A stretch of 64,000 nt of DNA from Dictyobacter arantiisoli (GTDB lineage: Bacteria > Chloroflexota > Ktedonobacteria > Ktedonobacterales > Ktedonobacteraceae). Below are positions 16,914-27,100 of the stretch, in pieces; the first letter of the stretch is position 1; every line of letters starts with the position of its first letter. The notes under the pieces are model-generated. The model was not told where the DNA came from and did not search any database. It worked only from the letters and a program-made list of their open reading frames with translations. The position numbers and the translations under genes are program-made. The DNA lies in NCBI RefSeq assembly GCF_008326305.1, contig NZ_BIXY01000023.1, positions 17,200 to 81,199 on the forward strand, written 5' to 3'.

Positions 16914-19595
16914 ATGAGACAGGGTAACGGCACGGATTTGCTGGGAATGAATGACCCTCGGAGTGCAAGTATAGGTGTCATCTATGTTTCTCCCACTGAT
17001 GATCGCAAGAGTGTGCTCGCTGCCATCCTGACGCAGGGCAAGCTGAGCCGCCAAGAGATAGTCATTGTGCTACCAAACCCCAATAAATCTTTTCAACGTC
17101 CACAGGATTTCGACGATCTCAAGAGTGTCCGCCTCAGAGTCCAGGGCGAAATTATTTTTATCGCACCCCATGGCCCCGGACCGGCGGAATTTGCTCGTCA
17201 GCGTCAATTTCCGGTCTATGACTCGCTTGAGGAGTATACGCAAGCCTTGCGCGATGGCGAGATTGATGATCTGCCCGATGAAGAGCCAGCGCCCGCGCCT
17301 GAGAAGAAATGGGGCCTCTTTGGTGGTCGCGGCAAATCCGCTGCGGCTGGCGCGGCCGCTGGCGCAGCTTTAGGGAGCGCGGCAGCCAATCGTCCGGCTT
17401 CGCAGCCGCTCGATAGAACGCTCCAGGGGCCGCGACGCTTCCCGGCCTTTAATGCGACCCCACAACCCGGCAACCCGGCAGAGAATCAAATACCCGCCAC
17501 GCCACGCCTCCCATCCACACCGAGCGCCAATCATGGCTCCAGCCTGGATGAGGATGAGGATGATGCCCTGCCACCACCTCCATCTGAACAACAACGTAGC
17601 GGGGGTGCCGCTGCACTGGGCGCGGGCGCGGGTCTGGCCGCCGATCATTTGGGGGGACCAGGTCGCCAACCACAGCAGCCATCTGCCATCGATGATGACG
17701 ATATGGAAGATCTCCCTCCACGACGTGGGGCGACCAATCCCCGGGCCAACACACCCGGACAGCGCAGCCCGCGTTTATCCGCGCCGCTCGCGCAGAACTC
17801 CAATCAAAATACCAATCAGGGCAACGCGGATACTGGCAACGGACCGGGCATCATTGATCTGCAACCAGTGAACGCGCCGCGCACAGGTGGACGCATCACG
17901 CATAATCCATTAAGACCCAATGAGCCACCCGCCTCCACACCCAACGATCTGGATGAGGAGGATTATGAGGATTATAAGGATTATACGCCGCCGCCCACAC
18001 ATGGCGCGACCGGCAGTAAGAAACGCCGCACCGGCAGTATGGCATCTAGCGCCGCAGGCGCTGGTGCCCTGGCCGCGGGTGCCGCAGCTGGCAATGCCAG
18101 CGCAGGGAATCAGCAGGGAACAGGGAGCGGTTCAACCGGTCATATGGCCGCGCAACGCCCGATTCCGCTCGGTACTGGTCCCACCCCGGCCAATTTTCCC
18201 AATCGCAACCAGCGCAGCACGCGTAGCAATCGTGGTCGCATCGGCGGGCTCATCATTGGCTTGATCTTGCTCCTGGTACTCAGCCTGTTCCTTTGCTCGT
18301 TCTTCTTTCCCAGCACCTTTAATAGCACGGTTGTCCAACCGCTCTCGCAGATCATGCCCGGTAGTAAAAATGCCGGTCCGGCCGTGCAACCCGCCGTGAC
18401 CGTCAAAATTACACCCAACAGCCATGTCGTGCAAGATAGCTATGTCCTGCAAGCCGTGACCGGCAATCCACAGGCCAATCTCGGACAGATCAGCCTGCGC
18501 CACCTCACAGCCTCGCCAGCCCCACAATCCCGGCAAGTCAACGCCACCGGCCATACCCAGACCACAGCAACACAGGCCACTGGCACCATTACATTTTTTA
18601 ATTTCACTGCACCACCAACGCCACTTACCATCAAAGGAAACACCATTTTCACTCTGTCAAATGGCGTACAAATCGCAACGGATACCATGGCTAATATACC
18701 GGCAGGTACATTGAATGGGTCCCTCACACCTGGACAACGTACAGTCAGAGCACATGCACTTGCCGCTGGCACAGCAGGCAACATTGCTGCACAAAGAATA
18801 AATGGATCATGCTGCGTTGCAAATGTAATCGCAGAAAACCAGAACTCATTTACAGGTGGACAGAACCCACAGGATTATGTGTTTGTGCAGAAGAGCGATG
18901 TGGATGCGGTGGTGACGCCGCTGGTGAACTCGCTGGCTCAGCAGGCACAAACTACCTTTAATAAAGAGCTGAAGTCCAATGAGAAGCTGGTGGGGACGCC
19001 GCAATGCTCACAAAATGTTGATAAGAACAATGCCGCCATCGGGGATCAGGGACATAATGTCAACTCGACGAATGTGACTGTTTCGGCGACCTGTACTGGT
19101 ATGGCCTATGATCAGACGGGGGCACAAAAAGTGGCGCAGGATCGCTTGCAGAAAAAGGCTGCCGCTGATCTGGGTAGCGGCTATGCTCTGTCCGGTGATG
19201 TGACAACCCATATCGTGAATGTCACCCCACAGGGACAAAGCGTGGCCCTGCAGGTGAATGCACAGGAGACGCTGGCTTATCAGTTGAGCGATGCTCAGAA
19301 GACGGCTCTTGTCAATCAACTGGCTGGCAAGAAAGTAGCTGCCGCCCAGGCGATTCTGAATGCGCAGCAGGGATTTAAGCAAGCGACAATTACGACGGCA
19401 GGCGGCAATAACGCAACCTTGCCAACCGATCCAAACCAGATTAAGCTTGAGCTGGAAGCCGTGACCGGCGGTAGCGCGGGCCCAGGCACGACGCCGAGCG
19501 GTGGTAGCACACCTCTTCCCGTCAATGGACCAAATGCGACCGCGACGCCCTCGATCGGGCGTGGAGATATTCCGACGAAAGCACTGAAAGGATAA
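16914..19595 (+). CDS. Membrane protein with unknown N-terminal domain and baseplate-J-like outer domain
   Basis: 893 residues. The N-terminus (about 15-120) is a compact alpha/beta domain (GVIYVSPTDDRKSVLAAILTQ, IVIVLPNPNKSFQRP, IIFIAPHGPGPAEFARQRQF) that I do not recognise; it is not a kinase. A 300-residue Ala/Gly/Pro/Asn-rich disordered linker with acidic runs follows, then one membrane helix (about 440-466). The outer domain (about 470-860) has the same layout as in the flanking kinases, including CC before GGQNPQDYVFVQKSDVDAVV. The stop is 8 bp before the next kinase, so the two are an operon. It may be a partner or substrate of the kinases; the long linker offers many Ser/Thr sites. 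ATG follows AGAGGG. Confidence 0.8.
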   Translation: MRQGNGTDLLGMNDPRSASIGVIYVSPTDDRKSVLAAILTQGKLSRQEIVIVLPNPNKSFQRPQDFDDLKSVRLRVQGEIIFIAPHGPGPAEFARQRQFPVYDSLEEYTQALRDGEIDDLPDEEPAPAPEKKWGLFGGRGKSAAAGAAAGAALGSAAANRPASQPLDRTLQGPRRFPAFNATPQPGNPAENQIPATPRLPSTPSANHGSSLDEDEDDALPPPPSEQQRSGGAAALGAGAGLAADHLGGPGRQPQQPSAIDDDDMEDLPPRRGATNPRANTPGQRSPRLSAPLAQNSNQNTNQGNADTGNGPGIIDLQPVNAPRTGGRITHNPLRPNEPPASTPNDLDEEDYEDYKDYTPPPTHGATGSKKRRTGSMASSAAGAGALAAGAAAGNASAGNQQGTGSGSTGHMAAQRPIPLGTGPTPANFPNRNQRSTRSNRGRIGGLIIGLILLLVLSLFLCSFFFPSTFNSTVVQPLSQIMPGSKNAGPAVQPAVTVKITPNSHVVQDSYVLQAVTGNPQANLGQISLRHLTASPAPQSRQVNATGHTQTTATQATGTITFFNFTAPPTPLTIKGNTIFTLSNGVQIATDTMANIPAGTLNGSLTPGQRTVRAHALAAGTAGNIAAQRINGSCCVANVIAENQNSFTGGQNPQDYVFVQKSDVDAVVTPLVNSLAQQAQTTFNKELKSNEKLVGTPQCSQNVDKNNAAIGDQGHNVNSTNVTVSATCTGMAYDQTGAQKVAQDRLQKKAAADLGSGYALSGDVTTHIVNVTPQGQSVALQVNAQETLAYQLSDAQKTALVNQLAGKKVAAAQAILNAQQGFKQATITTAGGNNATLPTDPNQIKLELEAVTGGSAGPGTTPSGGSTPLPVNGPNATATPSIGRGDIPTKALKG

Positions 19596-19603
19596 ATGCA
19601 TAC

Positions 19604-22060
19604 ATGCTGTCTCTGGAGGGTAAGCAGCTCGGCAACTACGATATCACCCGGCGTATACGCGTGGGAGGTATGGGGGCCGTCTACGAAGGGCGACAACGCA
19701 CTGCGTTTGATCGCCGCGTCGCCATCAAGGTAATTCTTGGGGACTATGCCGCCGATCCTGATATGCGCCGGCGCTTTGCGCGTGAGGCGAAGACAGTAGC
19801 ACGTCTGCAACATCCGCATATCTTGCCACTGATCGAGTTTGGCGATGAGCAAGGCATTCTCTATCTAGTCATGCCTTTCATTGATGGTGGCACCCTCACC
19901 AGCTATCTCCGGCATAATCTGCCGGGGACTGGTGAGGTGGCGACCCTCTATGAGCAGATCCTGGATGCGGTTGAATACGCGCATGACCATGGTTTGATCC
20001 ATCGGGATATCAAATCGTCGAATGTCCTGCTGGACCTTAAGCGCAACACAGCTCCCTATGCCTATCTGGCAGACTTCGGCCTCGTGCGTACGGTCCGGCA
20101 GAATGCATCCACACAGGTAGGTAAACCGATCCCTCTTGAGCAGGTACCCGGCACGCCGCATTATATGGCTCCCGAGCAAACCCTGGGCATTGTCACGCCG
20201 CTAACCGACATCTATGCCCTGGGCGTCCTGCTCTTCCAGATGCTAACCGGCAACCTGCCCTATAACGATCCAGACGAGGTGCGCGTCATACAGATGCATC
20301 TGCAAGCGCCGATACCCTCGCCCTGCGAAGACGATGCCTCAATCCCGGCGGAACTCGGGGATGTGGTTAATAAGGCCATGGCGAAAGATCCACAAGATCG
20401 GTATAAGAATGTCGCGGCCCTCCGCACCGCCTTTCAGCGCGCGCTCAAGGGTCCCACAATCACCCTGCCGGTCACGGAAGATGTCAAGCCAGGACACAAG
20501 CCCACACGCCCCATCAGTCTCGACGAGCTCACCGGAGAGATTGAGCCAGCCGCGCCCAACGGGAAGAACCGCAAAACCGCCGCCCTGGGACGGCCCATGG
20601 AGCCACCCAGGCCAATTATCATGCATCAGAGACCACGGGGCGGCGAAGTTCAGCCTTCCCCGCCAGCCACAACCATCCGCGAGAAACGCGAACGCAGCGC
20701 CAGAAACGCACGCCCGGAATATGCTGAACGCACCGAAAGGCTCAACCGTCCAGAAGTGCTTGAGTATCCAGAAAAAACCGAGCGTCCTTATCGGGCCGAA
20801 GCGGCCAGGCAGCGTATCACCGAAGAGCCTATGCGATCCCGACCAGTCACCAGACGACCGCGCCGCCTCCTCTTTTTATTTCTGATCGTACTCGTCCCAT
20901 TACTCCTGCTCATGATCTTGCTGCTTTCCCAGCTCACTAACGGCAACGGCACCACCACAATGGTCTCATGGGTCGGAGGAACAAGCACCGCGAACATCCA
21001 TATCACGCCCAAAGCCAGCGTCATCCAGAACGCCTTCCTGCTCACCGCCTCCCCACAAACGCAGACCAGCAATCTCGACACGCACACCATCCCTGATCGC
21101 TGGCTAAGCGTCACCGAGCAGAGTAGTGTCACCGTCAACACAACCGGCAAGAATACCATCCAGGGACAGCAAGCACACGGCATGGTTCAACTGACCAATG
21201 CCAACAAACAGCCCGTCACCGTCCCCAAATCCCTCATGCTCAACGCCGCCAACGGTGTACAGATCCAGCTCACGCAAGACACCACGGTCCCGGGTAAACA
21301 AGATACTCAACCCGGCAAAATCGAAGTACCCGCGCAAGCCGTCCAGGCGGGGCAGGTCGGAAATATCCCTCCCAATGCCATCAGCGGCACCTGCTGCCAG
21401 CCAACCCTCTTCATCAACAATCCCAGCGCCTTTCAGGGAGGAGTTGACGGCAGTAGCACGCACTTCGTCGCGCAGTCCGATCTGGATAACGCCAAAAACG
21501 GCCTGGTTCCGCAACTTGAGCAGCAGATTAACCAGCAACTCAATCAACAGATCAAAAGTGGTGAAAGCACCTTCGGCCAAGCGGACTATCAGATCATCAG
21601 TGTAGAGAGTGACAATCCTGTCAACGCCAGCGCCGACAAAGTACAGGTCAAAGTCAAAATCCAGGGCAGGCTCATCGTCTACCAGAAGAACGTCGCAGTA
21701 TCGACCGCCATGGTCCTGCTCAATCGAGATGCCCAGAAAAAGCTCGGTGACGGCTATCAACTCCAGGGCAAACCCACGCTCATCGGAGAGCCCAGTATCA
21801 AGGCTGGCAAAAACGGCATCCTCTACCTCACCCTCAACGTCAAAGGCACCTGGATCTATAGTCTTAGCGCCACCCGGATCAAGAAGCTAACCACATCGAT
21901 CAAAGGCAACAGCAGCGATGCCGCCAAAACCTACCTGCAAAAGCAACCCGGCATCGCCGCCGTCGACATCCAGCTCCCCTTTGGCAGCAACCATCTCCCC
22001 ACCATCACCAAAGACATCAACATCACCCTCACATCCCCAGATCCCAACCAGGGATCATAA
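19604..22060 (+). CDS. Second transmembrane Ser/Thr kinase with baseplate-J-like outer domain
   Basis: 818 residues. Kinase domain about 10-275: RVGGMGAVYEG loop (the first glycine is replaced by Arg), K42 in VAIKV, HRDIKSSN with D135, DFG 157-159 and APEQ. The linker is Arg/Glu/Pro-rich with NARPEYAERTERL. One membrane helix lies around 420-445 (LLFLFLIVLVPLLLLMILLL). The outer region contains the shared layout with CC (SGTCCQPTLF) and SDLDNAKNGL. It is in an operon with the preceding gene (8 bp apart; AAAGGATAA overlaps that gene's stop). Cytoplasmic catalysis with an external sensing or adhesion domain is the likely arrangement. Confidence 0.87.
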   Translation: MLSLEGKQLGNYDITRRIRVGGMGAVYEGRQRTAFDRRVAIKVILGDYAADPDMRRRFAREAKTVARLQHPHILPLIEFGDEQGILYLVMPFIDGGTLTSYLRHNLPGTGEVATLYEQILDAVEYAHDHGLIHRDIKSSNVLLDLKRNTAPYAYLADFGLVRTVRQNASTQVGKPIPLEQVPGTPHYMAPEQTLGIVTPLTDIYALGVLLFQMLTGNLPYNDPDEVRVIQMHLQAPIPSPCEDDASIPAELGDVVNKAMAKDPQDRYKNVAALRTAFQRALKGPTITLPVTEDVKPGHKPTRPISLDELTGEIEPAAPNGKNRKTAALGRPMEPPRPIIMHQRPRGGEVQPSPPATTIREKRERSARNARPEYAERTERLNRPEVLEYPEKTERPYRAEAARQRITEEPMRSRPVTRRPRRLLFLFLIVLVPLLLLMILLLSQLTNGNGTTTMVSWVGGTSTANIHITPKASVIQNAFLLTASPQTQTSNLDTHTIPDRWLSVTEQSSVTVNTTGKNTIQGQQAHGMVQLTNANKQPVTVPKSLMLNAANGVQIQLTQDTTVPGKQDTQPGKIEVPAQAVQAGQVGNIPPNAISGTCCQPTLFINNPSAFQGGVDGSSTHFVAQSDLDNAKNGLVPQLEQQINQQLNQQIKSGESTFGQADYQIISVESDNPVNASADKVQVKVKIQGRLIVYQKNVAVSTAMVLLNRDAQKKLGDGYQLQGKPTLIGEPSIKAGKNGILYLTLNVKGTWIYSLSATRIKKLTTSIKGNSSDAAKTYLQKQPGIAAVDIQLPFGSNHLPTITKDINITLTSPDPNQGS

Positions 22061-22089
22061 CAGAACATCATTACAGGCATTTACCAGCA

Positions 22090-22278
22090 CTACGAGGCAG
22101 TAGAAAGCCGACTAGGCCCAGGCATGCGCTGCACTTCGGGGAGGTGCGCTCCCTTTTTGAGCATGCGTCGCGCCAGGCTATGCCGCAGCAGATGTGGAGA
22201 GACACTCTCAAGCGGGCGCGCGCAGGCGAGGCACCGTGATATCCGGCTTCGCCTACGCGCCCGTGGATCGAGTATGCT
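22090..22278 (-). pseudogene. Tyrosine recombinase (integrase/XerC-like) C-terminal remnant
   Basis: The minus strand encodes SVSPHLLRHSLARRMLKKGA followed by HLPEVQRMPGPSRLSTAS and a stop at 22090-22092. This fits the end of a tyrosine recombinase: the HLLRHS box, and the GHS box altered to GPS. The upstream frame is open but has no start or recognisable homology, and the final tyrosine motif is lost. A decayed integration or IS91/phage-type recombinase fragment is likely. Confidence 0.6.
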
Positions 22279-22290
22279 TATCGAATGGCT

Positions 22291-22803
22291 TTATTCATGC
22301 TCAATCGCATAATGCAACCGGACGACGCCGCCGCCAAGGGACTTGAAATCCAACAACTGGATATCCTTGTACTGATAGTGGTCCTGGTTGAGCAAGATAT
22401 TGTATCCCTTTCCCTCCAATACTGGTGCGATTGGGAATATGATCTCGTCAACAAGTCCTTGTTGTAAAAAGGTGTTGTGCAGATCCGCGCCACCTGAAAG
22501 AAGGGCGGTGGTATGGCCTTTTGCTTGCAGGTACGCCAGGGCCTCTTGCGGCGACGCCACAACCTTGACACCGGGAATATCTTTGACGCTCTTCGAGAGC
22601 ACGACGATGTCAACATCGCCAAAAGGACTCTCTCCACCTGCTTGAAAGCTCTCGAAGGTTCGACGTCCGACGATGAAATTCCCTGCCGCTTTCACCTGAT
22701 CCAGGAAATCGCTGAACGATTCCTGCTTGGGAGGGTGTTCGGGACTGGCATTGCGTGCGTAGTTTCCATTTGCGCTCAAGGTTGCCCAAAGAATTGTTTT
22801 CAT
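22291..22803 (-). CDS. Dihydrofolate reductase family protein (RibD C-terminal-like)
   Basis: 170 residues. It has the RibD_C/DHFR fold pattern: MKTILWATLSANGNYAR, the NADPH-binding GNFIVGRRTFESF (about 41-53), VVLSKS, and LLSGGADLHNTFLQQGLVDEI (about 101-121). This group includes short stand-alone reductases of unknown substrate, often annotated as dihydrofolate reductase family protein; true folate activity is doubtful. ATG follows AAGGATAT. It stands between a recombinase remnant and an intergenic repeat. Confidence 0.85.
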   Translation of the reverse strand: MKTILWATLSANGNYARNASPEHPPKQESFSDFLDQVKAAGNFIVGRRTFESFQAGGESPFGDVDIVVLSKSVKDIPGVKVVASPQEALAYLQAKGHTTALLSGGADLHNTFLQQGLVDEIIFPIAPVLEGKGYNILLNQDHYQYKDIQLLDFKSLGGGVVRLHYAIEHE

Positions 22804-22909
22804 GAAATGATATCCTTCTATTTCTAATACATGTGTGATTACACATAAGACAACTATCCGTTATAGGGTTCATTCACAGGAAATTACGTTTATTTTCCTG
22901 CATCCTCAA

Positions 22910-23022
22910 GGCTCTCTATCCTTCCGGGGGATTGAGAGGAGGAGGAGTTTGCGAGGACACCTCGCGCTCCGTCATGGGCTGCCGCCCCTGTACCCCGCTT
23001 TCACCCGCAAGGACGGAGAGCC
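22910..23022. repeat. Copy of the 'ggctctctatccttc' intergenic repeat with inverted end
   Basis: Starts ggctctctatccttccgggg and ends aaggacggagagcc, an imperfect inverted end. The first 49 bp match 53614-53663 closely. It lies just before the 3' end of the dehalogenase gene and may form a transcript-end hairpin. Confidence 0.7.
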
Positions 23023-23044
23023 ATCCTCAATACTTCAGCATCAT

Positions 23045-23923
23045 CTATTGCAGTTGTTGCAACCAGCTTGCGATGGCCTGCCCAATTTCATCAGGAGAGT
23101 CCTCCTGAGGGGTATGATGCCCGCGCACGCTCACCTCGGTTTGCGCTGGCCACATGCGATTGAACGCGACCTTCTGTGGGTCTTGTGTCCCCGGAACGGC
23201 CTGGATGAGCAATTTGGGAATGGGACTCCGGGCAAGAAACTTCCCAGAGGCGGTAACGATCTCGGTGACATCGGCTGGTTCGCCCTCGATCGGCAGTTGA
23301 CGTGGCCACGAGAGGGTCGGGCGACGCGCTTCGCCGGCCTCGGCAAATGGGCGACGATACTGATTCATTTCCTCATCTGTTAAGGTGCGCAGAATGGTCT
23401 TGGGCAGGTTGAACTCGATGAACGAGTTTTGTTCTAGCACCAACTGCTCACCTTGTGCGGATCGCAGAGCTTGAAAGCGTGAGCGAGCGATCTCTGGTAT
23501 CTCACTCCACAAGGAGGTTCCCATGACTGCTTCCATATAGGCAATGCCGCGCACCGCCTCTGGATGGCGACGCGCCCAATCGAACGCCAGAGCTGCTCCC
23601 CAGTCGTGCCCTACGAGGATGACCCGTTCATGTACTCCCAGCGCTTCGAACAACCCATCGAGATAACGACGATGTTCGACAAAGGTATAGGAGCCCGGGC
23701 CGCTTTCCGGCTGCTTCTGCGAATCGCCCATGCCGATGAGGTCCGGGGCGATGATGCGGCCAAAACCCTGCGCATACGGCAGAATGTTGCGCCAGACATA
23801 GGAATAGGTAGGATTGCCGTGGAGAAAAACAATGGGATCACCCAGTCCCTCTTCGACATAGGCCATCTCAAGCCCCAGGACGGCTCTCCGTTTTTTTGTG
23901 TAGGGAAATGCTGCGCTTATCAT
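23045..23923 (-). CDS. Haloalkane dehalogenase-like alpha/beta hydrolase
   Basis: 292 residues from the ATG at 23923, chosen because AGAAAGG lies about 10 nt upstream and the length fits the family; the open frame extends to 24091. Motifs are HGNPTYSYVWRN (oxyanion site, halide-binding Asn/Trp), DLIGMGDSQK, VGHDWGAALAFDW (nucleophile Asp next to Trp), AYMEAV (catalytic acid position) and RGHHTPQEDSPDEI (catalytic His). This pattern matches the LinB/DhaA-type haloalkane dehalogenases, which hydrolyse carbon-halogen bonds via an aspartyl ester. An epoxide hydrolase or luciferase-like member cannot be excluded. Cytoplasmic, no signal peptide. The region 23924-24120 upstream holds no gene. Confidence 0.85.
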   Translation of the reverse strand: MISAAFPYTKKRRAVLGLEMAYVEEGLGDPIVFLHGNPTYSYVWRNILPYAQGFGRIIAPDLIGMGDSQKQPESGPGSYTFVEHRRYLDGLFEALGVHERVILVGHDWGAALAFDWARRHPEAVRGIAYMEAVMGTSLWSEIPEIARSRFQALRSAQGEQLVLEQNSFIEFNLPKTILRTLTDEEMNQYRRPFAEAGEARRPTLSWPRQLPIEGEPADVTEIVTASGKFLARSPIPKLLIQAVPGTQDPQKVAFNRMWPAQTEVSVRGHHTPQEDSPDEIGQAIASWLQQLQ

Positions 23924-24120
23924 ATATGGACTGCGCCTTTCTGAAATCATGTGATACAATATCTTGCTTTTTTCAGAGCCAGATGTTTGTTGGCTTTGAT
24001 GAAGCAGCGGTGTTCGTCCGATGTCAGAAGTATAGCCCGCGCAAGGCAGGTGGGCCTCATCCGTTCGGGTGATTGCCTGCATGATTCGCACACAGCAGCG
24101 TGCGAGGAGATTGCGAGCGG

Positions 24121-27100
24121 TCAGAGGAGCTTGAGGTCACGAGCAACTTCGAGGGACTCGCTGCGTTTATGCACGCCCAACTTGCTATAAATGCTCTGCA
24201 CCTGGGTGCGCACGGTGTTGATCGAGACAACCAGCGCCTCAGCTATCTCCGCGTTGGTTCGATGCTCAGCCAGCAGGCGTAAAACTCGCCGTTCTTGAGG
24301 CGAGAGCGGTTCAACCAGCGCTGCTGCCAGGGCAGGCATGCCTGTTTGCTGTTGGGCAGGAAAAGCCAGAAGCAGGCTACGGATGTACGCAAGCAAAGGC
24401 TGGTCGTGGATTTGGGAAAGCAGAGAGCGCAAAAGCACGGCCATCTGTGCACCAGCATCGAGGAACAGGCGTACCGGGTGATTGGGCAGAGCCAGGATAA
24501 GCACCTCACGCAACATGTCTTGAGCCTCGGCTTTGCGTTTGCAGGCCAGGGCGCTCAGCGCCATTTCCACCATCGCTTCAAGCACGCAGCGGGTATGTCC
24601 TGCTTCCTGCGTTGCAAGGAGGGTCTGCTCAAGCTGACGATAGGCTTCTTCCTCTTTGCCCTGGGTGCGCAGCCAGCGCGCCAGCAGCAGATCCGTCTCA
24701 GTTCTCTGTGTAAAATCAGTGTGCGGTGTTCGGAGCAACGCCCAATGCTGCAAGGTCAGATGGTCGCCCGCAGAGAGCGCCAGGCGTGCCTGCGCTGCCT
24801 GGATATCCTGAACAAGCCGGGATTGGGAAGCGGCTATATGCTCCAGGAGGTCTGCGAGTTGTTGTTGGGCAACAAAAACCTGGCCCCGGGCCTGTTGCAC
24901 ACGCGCGAGCACAAGAGACGCAGAGACTTCGTGATGCAAAAACGCGTATGTCTGACTGAAAGTCTTAGCCTCCTGAAGAAGCTGAGAGGCTCGCTCCAGC
25001 TCATTGCATTCATAAGAAAGTGCGGCCATGCCAAGCAATGCCGTACAACGCCAATTGGCGAGCGGTGTTGTGAGGTTTTCGTCAAGAGGAGAAGTGGCAG
25101 CTTCAAGGGCCTGGCGATACAAAGAAGCCGCTTGCTGGATTTCTCCCAGTTCAAAATACACCTGTGCAAGCTTGATCGTAGCAACCTGGCGGAAAAGGTG
25201 ATTGTTCGTCTTTGCAAGTCGAACACAGGCTTCTTCCAGGCCGTCGTGAGCCAGCCGGAACTGTCCCAACTCTACCAATTCCGTCGCAGCAATGGTCGCG
25301 CTGAGGCCCCGCCAGATGTCTTGCGTCTGGGGAAGCCAATCCAACGCCTGTCTTGCATACGTGACCGCAACTCGCATCTCCCCCTGCCTCAGAGCGAATA
25401 AAGCGCGAAAGGCAAAAAGCTCCCCCAGCTTGGGAAGATTCTGTTCCGCACGACAGCGGCGTTCAGCCATGCTCAAGATCTTTTCCATCAAGGGAAGTAA
25501 CGACGCATCGGGTAGCCAGGTAGCGCTCTGCAAGAGCAGCGCAGTAGCATAACACAGGCAAAAGGCAGGCTTCTGCTCTAAAAGGGCCTCCGGTAATTGC
25601 TTGAACCAGCGCAGCAATGCCTGCGGCTCCTGTACTTCTCCTGGAAGGATGCGCTCCTCCAGAAAACGAGCCAGCAACATCGCAGTTCGCGCGTAATCCC
25701 GGGCAGCCAGCGCAGCATCAATAGCTTCGTGCAGAAAACCGTAGCGCTCATACCAGCGGGAGGCGCGTGCGGAGATCTGCTGCAGGTCATCTTCGCTCAA
25801 CCGGCGGCGCGCCTCGTGACGCATGGCTTCGGCAAAAAGCGCATGATAGCGATACCACTGGCGAGCCTCTGCTTCATCCCGCTGCGGCTCGCAGTCAAGC
25901 TGTTCGAGAAACATATTGGTGCGCTCCAGCTGGGCGAGCATATCCTGACCATGTATTTGCTCAGTAACAGCATCGCAGAGAGATGCCGTCAAGCGCGGAA
26001 GCAGGCTGGTTTGGAGCAAAAACTGCCGCACTGGTTCTGATTGGAGATTGAGTACTTCAGTGACAAAATACTCTTGAAAGGAGGCATTGTTCCGGAAAAA
26101 GAGCGCTATCGTGCGAACTTCTTCTGTGGAAGAAGTGGCGCGCTGAAGTGCAAGCTTCGCGAGATGCAGCCCGGCTCCCCAGCCTTCCAACTGTGCATGG
26201 AGTCGTTGAACAATCGTCGCGTCCAGAGGAAACGGCAGAGAGTGATGCAATAAAATGACTGTTTCCTCTTGCGAGAAGCGCAGATCTGCGGTACGCACTT
26301 CGATAAGCGCGTTGCGAGCACGCAGGCTGGCCAGGGAGAAAGGAGGATCGGCTCTTGTAACCATCAGCACGTGGAGCGTTTCTGGGAGGTGGTTGAGAAA
26401 AAATGAGAGCGTTTCATGAATCGTGGGCTCGGTAATCACCTGATAATCTTCCAGCACCAGAATGCCCCCTGCCGGGGCCTGAATCAGTGCGTTGAGGAGG
26501 ATCGAAAGCCACCCCGAAAGATCTACAGGCAAAAAGGGGGGCTGCGGAGTCAGCACAACGAACGCGCGGTGAACCTGTGTAAGATCAACCTGAAACGCCT
26601 GGCAGGCCGCAATGAGATAGCGCCAGAAGCGCAGCGGATCATTCTCAGAAACCTCCAGAGAAACCCAGGCCACCGGAGGAAAATCAGAACTGGCGCGTCG
26701 TGCTGCTATCCATTGGCTAACCAGGGTCGTCTTTCCAAAGCCAGCAGGAGCCGAGAGCAGCGTGAGCGGACCTGCTCGTCCAGTATCGAGCAGCGAAAGC
26801 AGGCGCGGGCGATCAAGCAGAAAAACAGGCAGGCGAGGCTGCGACAGCTTGGAGCGGAGCAGCGGGTGTGCTTCCATATGAGAAGAGCTGAAGGCATCCT
26901 CTGCGGGCAAGCTGTCTGGCAGAGAATGGATGAGACTCGTTGTTTGTGACGGCTGGAAAGCACGGTGGGGCATCTCGGACTCGTTTTCCAGCAGGTGAGA
27001 GATCTCCTCCAAACGAGCAAGTGTGAGGTCTGCCGTTCTGCCAAGATAGCGCTTCACGATGCGCCCGTGCAAGCGTCGATACGCATACCAGTAGCTGCTC

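Noticed and set aside
15505..21460. Phage tail (baseplate J) genes suggesting a prophage
   Set aside because: The baseplate-J-like regions are C-terminal outer parts of transmembrane kinases; no other phage gene is near.
23924..24091. N-terminal extension of the dehalogenase
   Set aside because: The extension lacks family homology; a ribosome site precedes ATG 23923 and the shorter protein has the normal length.
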